From positions 26,330,488-26,394,487 of the forward strand of contig NC_079480.1 of NCBI RefSeq assembly GCF_026230105.1: 64,000 bases of DNA, written 5' to 3'. A program made the translations under genes and the position numbers. The stretch's first letter is position 1; each line of letters opens with the position of its first letter. This document shows, one piece after another, positions 22,673 to 34,720 of this stretch. Source of the DNA: Diorhabda sublineata. Taxonomy: Eukaryota; Arthropoda; Insecta; Coleoptera; Chrysomelidae. The notes under the pieces were generated by a model that saw only the letters and a list, made by a program, of their open reading frames with translations, made no database searches and was not told where the DNA came from.

Positions 22673-23029
22673 TTGCTAACACGTTTTGTCACCGAATTAA
22701 ATATTTTTCACGGTATGGAGACTTATTTCAATAAACATCCTATAATCAAGGTACATTTGCAATGGAAGATCATTTATATTTTCTCTGGATTTCTAAAAAA
22801 TACTTATGCACATTTGTACGTTTTTACAACAACAATTTTCGTCATTCTACGAGATACTACACAGTCCAAGTATAAAAATCCAGTCTTAAGTGACCAGTCA
22901 TGTATTGAAACATTACGTCCCTTTTCTAGACGACCGTCACTAAAAATATATTTTAATAATAAAGACATGGAACTTAACATTTCGCAGGACATGGAAGAAC
23001 CAAGCTCTTGCAAAAAACATAAATCATAA
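22673..23029 (+). other. Unrecognised 118-codon ORF
   Basis: The longest plus-strand ORF in its neighbourhood, beginning MLTRFVTELNIFHGMETYFN and ending SQDMEEPSSCKKHKS, followed by AATAAA-like sequences at about 23,030-23,090. I recognise no domain. There is a moderately hydrophobic stretch near residues 30-60. It lies just beyond the end of the BEL/Pao fragment (opposite strand) and may be part of that element's terminal region or chance. Confidence 0.15.
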
Positions 23030-23099
23030 AAATAAATGAATAATCATAATATTAAATATATAAAATAAATATCTTTCAATAAAGTTTATAACAAAAATT

Positions 23100-23502
23100 T
23101 CAATCATTCAAAGGTAAGACAAATATTTTATGAACTGGACGATTAATTTCACCACATTTTGTTTTTAAGTCACGAACTACTCCGTCTTGTCCGGGATACA
23201 ACTTGATGATTCTTCCCAGGCGCCAATCAGGAACGAAACTATGATTGTCTCCCTGGACCAGGACTAAAGAACCAACGGTTAAAAGTTCAGAACCTTTGGT
23301 TTTCCATTTAAGGCGGTGCTGTAATTGTGACAAATATTTCTTTCGACAACGGATCCAGTAATGCTGGACTATAGACTGCAGATGCTGGAATCTCTCCAGT
23401 CTGTTCATCGGTACATCTGAAATGAAGTTGAAATTCATTACCAAATTTTGCTTTGATGTATTTTTCAATGAATGCACTTAAAAAAGTTTCCCAATCCTCC
23501 AT
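23100..23502 (-). pseudogene. BEL/Pao retrotransposon Pol, C-terminal domain
   Basis: Minus-strand translation shows SDVPMNRLERFQHLQSIVQH and YWIRCRKKYLSQLQHRLKW, then LLTVGSLVLVQGDN, PDWRLGRIIKLYPGQDGVVR, and RPVHKIFVLPLND. This is the conserved C-terminal domain that follows the integrase in BEL/Pao polyproteins (the DUF5641-type 'W.lGrI...hpG.DG..R...v.t..g...RPv.kl..LP' pattern). The frame from 23,477 to 23,100 is open for 125 codons and reaches a natural stop. Upstream an adjoining frame (23,502-23,308) gives EDWETFLSAFIEKYIKAKF. The integrase core and everything 5' are absent. Confidence 0.88.
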
Positions 23503-23869
23503 ACTACACTTTTGGTAAATTATTAGCCATTTAGATGCATATCTTTAAAGAAATGAACTCAACTTTTACCATAATGGTGAGAATCGTTTCTATTTCTACA
23601 GATTCATATCTGAAGACAATGTAGATGACTCACAATGTTACTTTAGAAGTAGAAGAATCACCAACGATTTGATAATCACGATTCGACTATTAAATAACAA
23701 ATTAATAAATAAAGATAATAAGGACTCATTCATGCATCATAGATTTGGAGAAAGCCTTTGACTAAATAAGGAAAGAAGATGAAGTTAGATTACCTGAAAC
23801 CGTCATATAGATCAGAAAACAATAAAAGTTATTTTTCTCATAAGAAGAGTCAGATGAAAATATTTAACA
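23503..23869. other. No recognisable feature
   Basis: AT-rich spacer. From about 23,730 it may include a poorly preserved 5' extension of the following LINE fragment. Confidence 0.35.
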
Positions 23870-24420
23870 TTGAAAAATGGAGGATGGAACCAACGGAATT
23901 GATATTCGTAGATAATTTGGTGTTATTAGTGAAATCTGAAAAATATTAACAAGATGATCTGGAAACATTTAAGGAAATAAATACAAATAGAATCGAAAGC
24001 ATGATATGGCAAGAAAAGATACAAGAAATACAAGAAAATAATATTGAAGAAGTAAAAAGATATAAATATCTAGATGCAATGATAGAAAGTGATGGTAGAC
24101 AATAGCAGGAAAAACTAAGAAATTTTGCGAAGTATTTAATGGGATTTAAGCAATTCGGTTGGAAAAAAGTACTGAGGTTTACCATCCTTTACAGCTGTGA
24201 GTCAGACATTGATTCAAAATCTAGTAGACCCTTTGAATACAATGGAATTGAGATTTCTCAAGAAAATAGGTAATAAAACAAATAAAGTAATGAAACATAT
24301 ACAAAAATACTAAAAATAAAACCATTTAGAGATAAGATAAACAAAATGGAGATAATTTGGACACAGAAACTAGGTACACGAAAAAAAAGTAGGACGATTT
24401 AACAGTTTGCAAATCCTACG
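23870..24420 (+). pseudogene. LINE reverse transcriptase fragment
   Basis: A frame reads ELIFVDNLVLLVKSEKY, where the usual F/Y-A-D-D box has become FVDN. It continues with ETFKEINTNRIESMIWQEKI and EVKRYKYLDAMIESDGRQ, equivalent to 'f.YLGs.i..dg' of LINE RTs. Shifted frames at 24,180-24,400 give SQTLIQNLVDPLNTMELRFL then KKIG, corresponding to 'r.eaaEMrfLRki.G.t...r'. The second catalytic Asp is lost and several stops are present. The order of blocks shows plus-strand orientation. Confidence 0.7.
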
Positions 24421-24555
24421 AGTGAAAAAAAGTTACTATACTCACAAATTTCATACAAAATTTTTCGTACGTCCTTAGACTTAAAAAAATTCGATAAAAT
24501 TTTTATCAATTTTTATTTTGTAATAGTAATATTAAAAGTACAACTGTGAGCATGA

Positions 24556-25607
24556 TTAATTTGAAGATACATTACTATTTGTAGTTGAATTGGCAACATT
24601 TAACGAGTTCAAAAAAATAACATCGTTTATAGTTCTATTAGTACCTATTGGATTGTTGGTGGGATCGTGAACATTTACAATGTTGCTTGAAGTCGAATTT
24701 GTTGTTTTCCGTTGAAATTTTCACTGCGGAATCCATTTTGTTTTATATTGAGTCGTCTACTTAAACCTTCCTAACTCTGTTGGATTTCCACCCACCGTGC
24801 TTCTTTAGTTGAATTATATCACCACCGGAATCCACTAATAGAGTGGCCGCGGCGTTTTTTGGATTAGGTAAATTCAAATATGTTGCGATAAGCGAGGGAA
24901 TTTTTGAAAAGGTATTGATACCTTCAGCTTGTGCTTTGCATTTTTCATTTCTATACTACAAGAAGAAATGATCTGTTTTGACATTTATGAGTTGTTGGTT
25001 TTTATATTTTTTATAAATGTTTACCAAGTTTAATCTATTGTCAGATATTTCACCAATAACAGTAATGAGTTTTTGTATCAGGTATTGTGATAATTAAAAC
25101 ATTCCCGGTATTAGTAATATCGTTACACTTCATTTTATATAATTCCTCCTTCCGCAGAGCTCCTGCTATTCCGAATATTAAAGCAACCTGAAATGAATGA
25201 AACATTAAATTTTTTGCTGTCATACCTTATACATGAGAAAATGATCGCCTGGAGCTTACAACAGAAACTTATTAATTTCTTTACGGGCAAATGTTTTATG
25301 CAATGCGTTTCGAGTATTTACTGATGTCTACGTCGTTATTTACCATTAAGGTGCCTTTCAGTTTTGAATAAGTCGACCAAAATTTTGAAGATTTCGACAT
25401 TGTGGATTTAGTTTCAAAGTAAGCTAGTGACACTCTTTCTGTGAAGTTGTTAATGCCTTTTTTAGTACGGCACTCCATGAAAGAATTATATTCCTTTAAA
25501 TACTGTTTCCTGGATTTCTCAGGGAGAAGATTCATAGTTGCTGTTGTTGCCGATTCAACAACACCTTCTGGTTTGCAGTTTAAACTTTCTTCACTATTAG
25601 TCTCCAT
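24556..25607 (-). pseudogene. Crypton-like tyrosine recombinase, near full-length
   Basis: Minus strand from ATG 25,607 (METNSEESLNC). The N-terminal region reads LLPEKSRKQYLKEYNSFMEC, FTERVSLAYFETKSTMSKSS and FWSTYSKLKGTLMVNNDVDI. The catalytic domain begins VALIFGIAGALRKEELYKMK, which holds the first Arg. It continues with IPDTKT, GEISDNRLNLVNIYKKYKN, GINTFSKIPSLIATYLNLPN and LLVDSGGDIIQLKKHGGWKS. The 'GHxFRRT' box between the last two is deleted. At the position expected for the nucleophilic Tyr ('aegYieDS') the codon is TAA (24,763-24,761). A 38-nt interval at 25,225-25,188 with GT...AG ends interrupts the frame just before VALIFG and may be a small intron. The tail is Asn/Ser/Thr-rich and ends at 24,556. 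Confidence 0.8.
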
Positions 25608-26613
25608 CACTAATAATAATACTACACTTCTTTTAATTAGATACAAAACGGATTTTCTTGAACGAATATGAAGGAATAAAAGTGTGACAGTTTATCGGAG
25701 AAACAAATTGACATGGGAAAAGAAGCGTTCACAGATCCATTATTTTGAAAAAACAATTTTATAATTGTGTTAATAAATGACACGTTACCGCACATTTTTT
25801 AACTCAAAAGTGTGAAAAAATGAACCGCTCCGGTACTTTTTTTACGCTTTTAGACTAATTCAGAAATTACATATTTTATGAATGCAAATGAATGAAAAAA
25901 AAACATCAATCAATAGAAGTCTGGATTGATAATGTGATGAAGCAGAGAAGACAAAGGGAATACCTTGGGAAGGAATAAAAGATAAAATGAAATATGGAAA
26001 AGCATTGAAAAAATGTGTGTCATAAACTCCAATCAAACAGAACATACAAAACGTACACCTCACTATAATCTCACTTATGATTGAATAAATAAAAATACAT
26101 AACAGATGTAATAATTGACGTTAAAATATTATTGACCATTAATAAATGTGCCCAGTATGCATTGTGGCAAATTACAAAAGAACATTTCCTTAACAATAAC
26201 ATGTTCGTGTTACACGTATCGAAATAACTTTTATTGTCTTCGAAATTGTTAGGATTCATTTTCCTTCTTTGAAGTATGTACATGTGTAGGTGGAAACTCC
26301 TGACTCGATAATATCTTCGAGTATAGCGGATAAAATTTTAAGCTCTATCGGCATAGTACTTCACGGAATACGTGGGTGAATTCTGCATAAGCAAGCAATT
26401 ATTATAATGATAATATTGTAATAGATACACGAAGAATAATGCTGTTAGCTACTCCTTTGTTTATAGTTGAACAAATAACTGTCTCGAATATCTTGACAGA
26501 GTCGTGCTAGATTCTATATTCAATCAAGTCTACGAAAAATAGAAATATATGTACTATAATACGTGCATTGAGATAAATTGTTTGTGGTTTTGAACAGCAG
26601 ATGTTTCATTGTA
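25608..26613. other. No recognisable feature
   Basis: AT-rich. Short ORFs on both strands have low-complexity translations. Confidence 0.4.
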
Positions 26614-27144
26614 TAGTCCGGTCAATATAGACATTTAAAATATCAATAATACCCGGTAGAGATCTAGAGTTTTTCATTACAAATAAAATTTTAAAAATCC
26701 CAATCGATTCTACAAAAGTTATTCGGGGTTAAAAGTCAAAATTTTTGGTTTTTTGGATCACCAAATTTGAAAAAAAAATTTGAGGGGGTTCTTAATTTAT
26801 AGCAAAATTTTTATTTTGTTTTAAAATTTTGAACACCCTATAGCAAATAGGCCCCATAAGGGCTCGTATTCCTATATCAAATGAATCATTTATTAAGATC
26901 TCTCTATGGTAGAGCGTTGTCGGTCGAATATAGAAACACCTTGTATCTGCATATCATGTATAATGTGACTCTTAGAATTCAAATTTTATCCTTCAACCTC
27001 AAATAACTTTTGTAGCACACATAAGTTCCATGGGGATTTTAAAACTTTATTTGTAATGGTAAACCCCAGCTCTTCACCAATATTTGGCTTTCTGGAAATT
27101 TTTGTTATTTGACCACTATTTTTATGCCTAAATTGACCGGACTA
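26614..27144. mobile_element. MITE with long inverted ends and TA target duplication
   Basis: Starts TAGTCCGGTCAATATAGACA and ends with the inverse ATGCCTAAATTGACCGGACTA. A TA dinucleotide flanks each end (26,612-26,613; 27,145-27,146), as for Tc1/mariner-type insertions. Homology continues inward: tcattacaaataaaatttta pairs with taaaactttatttgtaatgg, and ctacaaaagttatt pairs with aataacttttgtag, so inverted arms reach about 180 bp. The 531-bp element has no ORF. No autonomous partner is in the window. Confidence 0.85.
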
Positions 27145-27229
27145 TAGGATAGTTTTTACTTTATGAAGCGGTAGGAAATACGTACTAGTTTGTGGAAGAG
27201 ACAAGTTAGCACAGCAATATGAGCGGACT

Positions 27230-27620
27230 GAAAAAATAAAAAAAGACGTCGCAAAATGTGATTTGTTCCGAGCTTTCTCAGCAGAACACTATAATTGCCG
27301 AGGAATTATCAACTTACGTAGCCTCGGTAGGTCTTAAATATCTAATGCTAGTTAAATGCTGTAGACTAGATAAATTTCTTAAAGACGTCACGAAAATATG
27401 ATTTTTTCCAAGTTTGCTCAGCAAAACAATATCATTGGCTAGTAATTATAGACTTATGTGGTCTCGATAGGGCCTGAATAATTAAGTGTTCGACTAATGC
27501 CAATTAAATGTTACGGAAAAAATGGATTTTCTGTAGATATCATGAAAAGAATGACTTTTTCGAGTTTTTCTCAGTAGAATAGTCGCCAAAAAAAATTTTT
27601 TTATTGAACAACAAAGCATT
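27230..27620. repeat. Degenerate 139-152-bp tandem repeat, three units
   Basis: The anchor agacgtcgcaaaatgtgatt at 27,244 recurs as agacgtcacgaaaatatgat at 27,383 and agatatcatgaaaagaatga at 27,535. Each is followed by a 'tttctcagcagaac'-like block and then a 'cggtaggtcttaaat'-like block. It lies 86 bp right of the MITE. No coding potential. Confidence 0.6.
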
Positions 27621-28039
27621 TAATTATGGAAGCATTCCACTTTCCTTAACTATTGATTCTGCACATTCAACTTGCATTGTTCTGCTCACTTTGTTTTAAA
27701 GTTAGCAGAACAGCCAATTTCTCAAAAAGTCGCGCAGTGGAAAAGTTTGTAATATGACACTTAATTAGCATATAACTAGCACTTACTTTTCAGCCTATTG
27801 TTTTTTCTATCTGCATATATATTTCTCTACTAACTTTAAAGGCATGAAAAATACCCATTTTTCAAAATGAACTGGTATTTTAAACCGAGACTGGGCCATT
27901 TCGATGGTCAATGTCAACTTTAGGTTGTTGTCTCATAGGAAACTTGGCCGCAAGCTACTTGGTATCTGACAAATTCCATTTCAGAAGTTAATTAGGCATC
28001 CAAAAATAAAACAAAGAATGAATCAATAAATTTCAAACT
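27621..28039. other. No recognisable feature
   Basis: AT-rich. The left end of the adjacent Tc1-like element could not be located here. Confidence 0.35.
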
Positions 28040-29210
28040 TCATTATTTTATTTATATTTTTTTGCACACCCCACAGTTTTTGTTTTTTGTTTTTCTTATT
28101 TCGGGGTACAATTTTGATATTCTCTGTAAGAATTTCGACAAATAATCGTCATCTATTTGGTTCCAATCATTTTTCAGGATATTCCAAAGATGTGTAGTGG
28201 AAGTAGGATACGGTTTACGACTTCCTTGTTCAATTTGTACTATAACAACACAATCGGGTTGAGGTTGGTTGACTCTACAACCAAATCATTACTTTTAGAA
28301 TATTCTTCCATTCCAATTCTTCTATGAGAGTTTGTACAGCTTCAAGGAATGCTTGAGATCGTTGTCATGCTGTACCATAAATTTTCTGCCGATCAGACGC
28401 TGCCCAGTGGGTACTACATTTTTTTAATGTTTTTTTTATAGCCTTCCTCACTCTTCTCTTTCACTCTTCATGAGTCCAAGGTTTATGTCTTTTAGCCCAT
28501 TGCAACCTTTCAATTTTATTTTGATGTCATAATAAAGGTCTCTTAATTATCACCCTTCCAAAAAGGCCAGCTTCTCTCCATCTCCTATTCACTGTAGAAC
28601 TACTCAAAAGCAGGTACCTAGATTTGTTGATCTGTATTGTTATCCCTAGGCCTGTGAGTCGTCGAATTCGTTTACTGATCAATACCACACGTTGATCTTT
28701 ATTTAGTTGTGATTTTCTGAGATCCCTTTGAACTTTTTTTCTCGTCAGAGCTCCTGGTGGATGCATATTTTTTTTCGTTGTATTCCGCGAGATATTTTTA
28801 ATTCGGTGGCAATGGTACGGTTACTTTTGCATATGAAAACAAACGATTAATACACAAATTTCAAATGATAGTTTTTTGGTTTTACCTATTTTGAAACTTA
28901 CAATGAATTTGCCGAAAACAATTCGTATACGAAGATGTCTTGGTCTATAAAGTATAAATCTCAGCAGGTTCTTACGTCTCGTGGGACTAAACTAAAATCA
29001 TAAACAGTGAAGAAGTAATTTGCATCTGGAAACAATAAACAAATCAACAGCTATATAGTGAACAAAAAACGAACACTATAATTTCTGGTTTGTATGACAT
29101 AGTTTCAACCTTTACTTGACAATTTGAAAGAGAAATTTATTGAAGTGTATTATTTTGAAATTTAATGAATGGATTTTAAGGTGAATAAAATTTTTTACCG
29201 GTAGTGTAGT
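28040..29210 (-). pseudogene. Tc1-like transposon relic
   Basis: The 5' end (minus strand) at about 29,210 reads ctacactaccggtaaaaaat, a Tc1-like terminus. A frame at 28,766-28,527 gives PPGALTRKKVQRDLRKSQLN, then STVNRRWREAGLFGRVIIKR and PLL: the bipartite DNA-binding domain ending in 'GlfgRva.kKPlL'. The frame then shifts to RLQWAKRHKPWTHEE. The central catalytic region holding the first Asp is deleted. After the gap come DNDLKHSLKLYK (second Asp) and STTHLWNILKNDWNQIDDDY then LSKFLQRISK near 28,150. The third acidic residue region ('SPDLNPIE') is degraded. Confidence 0.8.
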
Positions 29211-30252
29211 TATTGGGAAATAATCAGTAGTTCCCTCAAGAACTAAAGTTACAAATACGTAGCAGAGTTGAAAAGTTCTTTATCTCTACTTGGCAGGCTA
29301 TTGCGTGATTGTAAAACCCGTCTATGGAATTCCAAATAGCCTCAGGTGGTTTGGCTTTAATTCAACTCCAATTCTGTCTTTTTTAAATTTTAATACTATC
29401 AGGTCAATTTTGATAAACTTCCTCTTTCAGATATCCCCCAAACATAGTAATCTAATGTAATTAAGTATGGGAGTATTGTTGGCCATTCAATTGTACCACG
29501 TCGTCTAATTTGATGTTTTGTAAATACATCGAAGCAGCGAATTAAACTCATATGGCACAAAAAACATCGTCCACCTTTAAGAATCTATACAATTACTATA
29601 GAAGACTGATGGAAAGCTTTAATTATGTTCTAAGACAAAAGAAGTGGAAACCATCAACTGGATTGAATAAAATAATCAATTATTTCATTCCTAGAATTTT
29701 TAATTTTGCTGCTGTACAGAGTACAAAATTAATGAATATCATCATAACTTACCCCTTTTCAAAATTATGATACATACAAACACATTTTTCCTCTAAGCTG
29801 TCAATTTCTCATATATAATTATATTCCTTAATTCAATTCCACATTCAAACATCTAGTTAGAAAATAATTCAAGTTGAATTATGTTCGTTTTCTACGCTTG
29901 TGTTAAATAACTGTTACAAATTGAAGAGGTCATTCGCATACAAGCGAAGACGATGCCTTGCATTTTCTCAATTCCCTTTTCAACATCGACTAATACCCTC
30001 CATCAGTTTACTAATAGGTGTTTAAGAACCTCTTTTCGCTTCTTGGCCTAACGGTCGATTTCCGATACTCGATTTCTTAATTGACTCAAGTACTAGTACG
30101 TGCATATCTGTTTCAATCAACATTAAGAATTTATAAATCGCTTGCGACTTGCGTAAGAAAATATTTATTGAAAAGAAAAATATTATATTTTATGAGGAAT
30201 AAAAAATATAGTAGTTTTTCTATTTTCTAAATTAATTTAATGTACATAGACT
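29211..30252. other. No recognisable gene
   Basis: AT-rich. The ORF at 29,552-29,770 (plus, 72 codons) has no recognisable motif. Confidence 0.35.
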
Positions 30253-30390
30253 AACCTGGAATTTCTGGAACCGTTGGTGATATTCATACTAAACACACAC
30301 TATTTACACTACCACTACACTAACAAAATTACACTATATGACGCGCGTTTCGAAAACCAAGTTATCGTCTTCAGAAACTGAAGGTTAACT
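30253..30390 (-). repeat. Penelope-like terminal repeat with hammerhead-like core
   Basis: Copy 2. On the plus strand it runs ctggaatttctggaaccgtt, ggtgatattcatact, the accactacac block, then acgcgcgtttcgaaaaccaa and gttatcgtcttcagaaac. On the minus strand the core at 30,378-30,337 has CTGAAGA, a helix II with one mismatch (GATAAC/GTTTTC), GAAAC, ACGC/GCGT as helix III and GTC at the cleavage site. Helix I (GTTT against ATAT) no longer pairs well. It is the longest contiguous minus-strand copy and defines the 3' part of the repeat. Confidence 0.65.
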
Positions 30391-30989
30391 GTTTACCTTC
30401 GGTATAATGCAGATAGAGAACACCAAAATTATAAAATTTCAAGTTAATGTTATAGTTTCAAAAACTAATCATCAAATTAGTCAGTTACATTAATCAATTT
30501 ACAACAACTAATAATGTGTGTTTATGAAATGAAACTGCTTTTTTTATTTAAAAAACAAGTACATGTGCCTTGGTAACTGATTCCAAATGCTTGCACTTCC
30601 TCGAAGAAAGAAGGAATCTTTCTGAGGTTTGTCCATCGATAGGGACGTGGATGGATCGATCTTTTAGAAAGCTACTAAGCTCTTGTGAGGACGACACATT
30701 GGGAACCGTCTTTTTTTCTTTTTTTGGTATGGGTTGAACTCGAGCAGCTTACCAATCTGCTGTTGCAAGAATCTGTAAAAATAATTAGATCTAACAAAAG
30801 AAGATAACGACGCAACAATAATGATACTACAATGGAACAGCAGGTTAAGCACAGACATACATAGAGGCATGGAGGAAAATTTTTAAACAATAATGAGATA
30901 AAAATTATGTAAAAAAGAAGCTTTATACCTAGTCCACATCATATACAATTAAATGTACAGAGAATATTATTGATCAGTGAACATGATTC
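30391..30989. other. No recognisable gene
   Basis: Short overlapping minus-strand ORFs at 30,664-30,890 are hydrophobic by chance composition. No motif is assignable. Confidence 0.35.
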
Positions 30990-31739
30990 ACTACTCATAG
31001 GCCTAGAGATAGCAGCTCTGATCAAGAAATCTAGGGATCTGCCTTTGACTACTTCTACAGTGAAAAAGGAGATTGAGAAAATCAGGCCTTTTCGAAAGGG
31101 GAGCAGTGAAGAAACTTCTTTCAAATCCTCAACATAAAACCTCAAGAGGTTGCAGTCGGCTAAAGAGCATGAAAATAAAGGCGCATGAAGAGTAGGAAAG
31201 AGTGTTGTCGAGTGATTAGTACTTTGAGGTTTTTGAGTCTAAGAGAATAGTGTATACGCGCAGGTCAAAGGCAAAATAGATGGTCAAAAAATTTATCTTC
31301 TAGGTCAACAACGATCCCAAACATTCCTCGAAACTATGCTAAGACTATTTGAAAGAATTGGAAAGGAAGAATGTATTGAAAGTAATAATTTGGCCGTCAA
31401 AGTCGCTCAACCTTAAGCCGATTGAGTTGTGTGACAAACTGAACAGCGAAGTCAAAAAGCAGTGTCCTACGTCCACTCCACATCTTCGGAATATCCTGGA
31501 AAACGAATGGAACGATTATTTGTCGAAATGGCTACAGAGAATGCCAAAATAATAAAAAAAGGGGGTTACATCGATGAATCTATAATTTAGATAAAAATCA
31601 ATTATAGACTATAATTTTATTTTTACTATATTGTTATCTATATATGTCTCATAAAATAGAAATATCAAAATCTATCGTATTGTTTTTATTTGTGTATCTC
31701 GCAAACTACAGTGTGGGCAGAAACTTTTGATCGGTAGTA
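30990..31739 (+). pseudogene. Tc1-like transposon relic, 3' part
   Basis: Frames read LIKKSRDLPLTTSTVKKEIE (end of the DNA-binding domain), RLQSAKEHENKG, and FEVFESKRIVYTRRSKAK ('F.lfgs..r.yvrr..g' of Tc1). Then come NDPKHSSKLC (second Asp block), ELERKNVLKVIIWPSKSLNL, KPIELCDKLNSEVKKQCPTS and TPHLRNILENEWNDYLSKWL. The third catalytic position, normally SPDLNPIE, reads SLNLKPIE: the Asp is Asn. The 3' terminus gtgtgggcagaaacttttga tcggtagt ends near 31,739. It is related to the relic at 28-29.2 kb, which is in the opposite orientation. Confidence 0.82.
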
Positions 31740-32822
31740 AACGTATGAAAATAAAGGATTTCATCTCTTACAAGTTTTCCAATGACCCTTGTAGTTGAAA
31801 AAAGGTTTCATTCTATTGTTTACAAAAACGTCCAACGGAAAAACGATTTAAGTGTTTAGGCGGGTTTTTTTACCCTATTAATTAGAAAGTAATAGTTTTC
31901 CTCACTTTAGTATTTCTTCATTAGTTAAATCTATTCATTGCAACAAATCATAAATATTGATGCTACTAGCAATTTATTATTACTTATATGTCAATGGCGC
32001 CAGCTAGTTGATGTTTCCTATGCAAGAACTGGAAGTTACTGAACCCATTTCCTTGTACATGTCTAAGCTTAGTAACATTTATTGTCGCTTAAATCTCTAC
32101 CTACTTTCATTGAACTGTTAATTGTTACGACATTGTTTAACAGTATAGGAATATAATTATGATCATATACAATAATTCGAATAGTCATTCCGTCTAATTA
32201 AAAATTTAAACACGAACTTATGTCCGGTAAATACATTTTACATTTTATATACATTTTATATATGTTAGTAGGACAATAGGTTATATAACATTTTTTATAA
32301 GTCTATATGCGTGACTGTATTATCCACGCAAGTCTGTTGAAGGTTAAATTCAAGCTCTAAACCTATATACTACCATGATTTCCATTTTCGTTCTGATAAT
32401 TTCATTTCACTTTTTCAATCGATAAAATTTCTATGTATGCTATTAATTCTATCCAATATTTCCTCAATTTTTTCATATAAAGCATCTAAGGGAAGGGGAC
32501 GTCAAAGTTGGACATCTAGGTACAAGCGGATCTAATCAAAGTATTTACGTGGTGCTATCACATAAACAATCGTTAAATTTTGTTGAATTTTTCTTTGCTA
32601 TTTCGAGTAAGTTTTTCTTTAATTCGTTAATTTCACTAGAATTCATTCCAAAACAAAGATTAGGTTAGGCTAGAATCTGAGAGCTTAGATTATTTTATCT
32701 GTGAATTACTGTGGGGTATAAATGGACGGACGATGACCGATTCTTCACCATGTTTAAGTTTCCCATTTGCTTTGGGATTTTATGAAAAGAAATTATGAAA
32801 CAAAAACAAAACAAACTCTCAA
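31740..32822. other. No recognisable feature
   Basis: AT-rich with no assignable ORF or repeat. Confidence 0.4.
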
Positions 32823-33151
32823 AGGTGAGTATTATAGGAACTTATTGCGACGTTTGAGCAAACAGATCAATTAAAAACGACCGCATTTTGATAAGACATG
32901 CCTCAGCCCACACATTCATTATTGCAATGGCCAAAATTAATGAATTAAAGCTTGAATTGCTACATAATGCACCCTATTCGGCTAGATTTAACCCCCTCGG
33001 ATTATTATCTGTTTCCAGATTTTAAAAAATGGCTCTGTGGTCAATTGAACAATGCTGGAGCTAAAAGGAGATTACGTTAAAAAATAAATATATTTTTTCT
33101 CAAAATTTGGTGCTTTCCTTGTTGGGCCAGGTACTTCTGGGAACATCCTCG
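32823..33151 (+). mobile_element. mariner 3' fragment with terminal repeat
   Basis: Starts inside the transposase at a block equivalent to 'GEYxxNLLxRLS', passes the remains of the second catalytic block and IAMAKINELKLELLHNAPYS, then FNPLGLLSVSRF in a shifted frame, and ends in the terminal repeat ccaggtacttctgggaacat cctcg followed by TA (33,152-33,153). It belongs to the same family as the elements at 18.5 and 39.9 kb. The 5' two-thirds are missing and the remainder is not open. Confidence 0.8.
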
Positions 33152-34299
33152 TACACTGTGGTCAAAATGATCTATTGCGTCCTTAAATAGATAAATCTTA
33201 TCACTTTCTAATCAGCCCAAGTAACTGCTTCAATAAACTCATCATTTTTTTATTATATTTCGTGAAAACAATCGATAAAGTGATATTTCAATAAATAACT
33301 TATTTGTCAATAATTAAGTGAATTCAGAATAAAAAAAAATCGATTTTAGTGGTTCCTTAGCGTTCGTAAGTCACTACTCGAATCTCGAATTGGTATCGAG
33401 TTTTTATATTTTAACCTTGTTACAGTCTTCAACTGCTTTCAATCTCTTTTCGGTTAAATTAATAGATTAGGGTCCATCTATCGGCCAAGGTTGTCAACCC
33501 TTGTCGATTCACTTCACCAATAAGTGAAGTGTTTCAGCTTTTATTTGTTTGACATAGTTCACAACTTTATTAGGCATTCGATTCTATTGACATCAAAAAT
33601 TTAACTCATCACTTTGAATTACCGTTTTTCTATTATCGTTAAAAATCTAGAAAAAAATAAACGAGGTGTATATAGAAGGCCTTTACACATGTCCACCACA
33701 TAATTATTAGATGGGCTTAGCTCTTCAAGCACCGCTTGATGGATAAATGTCTCCTAATCTACGGTCTACGATATGGAAATTGATTCCACATCAAATTTAT
33801 TTGAAAATATGTCTATTGGATTGCTATTAATGTTTATTAGGGATCAAATTATTGTAAAAACCACTGATGAAACTTCAACTACTAAAACAGACAACTATCG
33901 TTTTCTCAGACTGCAGAACAGCTTCTTCTGTTCCGTTATGTCGATTAAATTCATTTAGGTGAACCATTGTTTTCACCACTTTGTTTAGTTGACACAGAAA
34001 GTGCCCTCAGGCTATTAATCAGCTTATATTTCAATATAATATTTAGCAAATTTTTGCATAAACAAGGCTGGAAATCTGAGAGTCGATTTCATAGCTTCTC
34101 GGATAAGTTATAATAGTCCTGATTTCACAATGACTTGAATTACGAGTCTATCACTGTTTTTCCCCAAAGCTCCTTCAAAATTTGACCCCTTCTACTACAT
34201 ACAAACGAATAAAATCAGTTATTCGATGTTTCTCTCCCTCGATTCATACAAGGTATATCCTCTAAGTGAGCTCCATTTGGTTGTATAAAAAATACAAGT
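33152..34299. other. No recognisable gene
   Basis: AT-rich. The ORF at 33,773-33,958 has no recognisable motif. Confidence 0.35.
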
Positions 34300-34720
34300 A
34301 CAGGGTGGGCAACTAAGAAAGACAGTCGTTCATATTCCAGCAAAGGATTATATTATAGCTTCAGGTGGAAAAAATTATATATTTTCAAAATTTTGATTAG
34401 CAACGTGAATGCTGTTCCATATAATTTAAATATCATTATTTCTCTTGACAAAAGTTTCAGTACGTTTTTGACATTAAATAAATTAACATTTAAATAGATA
34501 CAACCGCATTTCGATATCTTTTTTCTGTTACGAGATATCTTAAGAAATGTATAAACAACTAGAATTTTTCCTCAAACGTCTATTAGACAGGCTCGCCCAA
34601 ATGGAACTTTTATTAGGTCCCACAAATAAAAAGCTAAGCTAGTTAGTTGTGGAGATTTGGGTGGTCAAATAAATAAACGTCCTATCCACCTATCAGGCTA
34701 TTTTTGATTCCGAACATATA
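34300..34720 (-). pseudogene. Possible DDE transposase C-terminal relic
   Basis: Ends at acagggtgggcaactaagaa, a terminus style common in insect DNA transposons. On the minus strand at about 34,670-34,490 a frame gives LFDHPNLHN, LFICGT and TFEEKF with KRYRNAVVSI, weakly resembling the 'WPPRSPDLTPLDFFLWG...' to 'r...ci...G.hfe' end of IS630/mariner-like transposases. There are numerous stops and the match is weak. Confidence 0.25.

Noticed and set aside
30664..30890. Overlapping hydrophobic minus-strand ORFs as a membrane protein
   Set aside because: Two frames are equally open because of composition; no start context, motif or repeat supports either.
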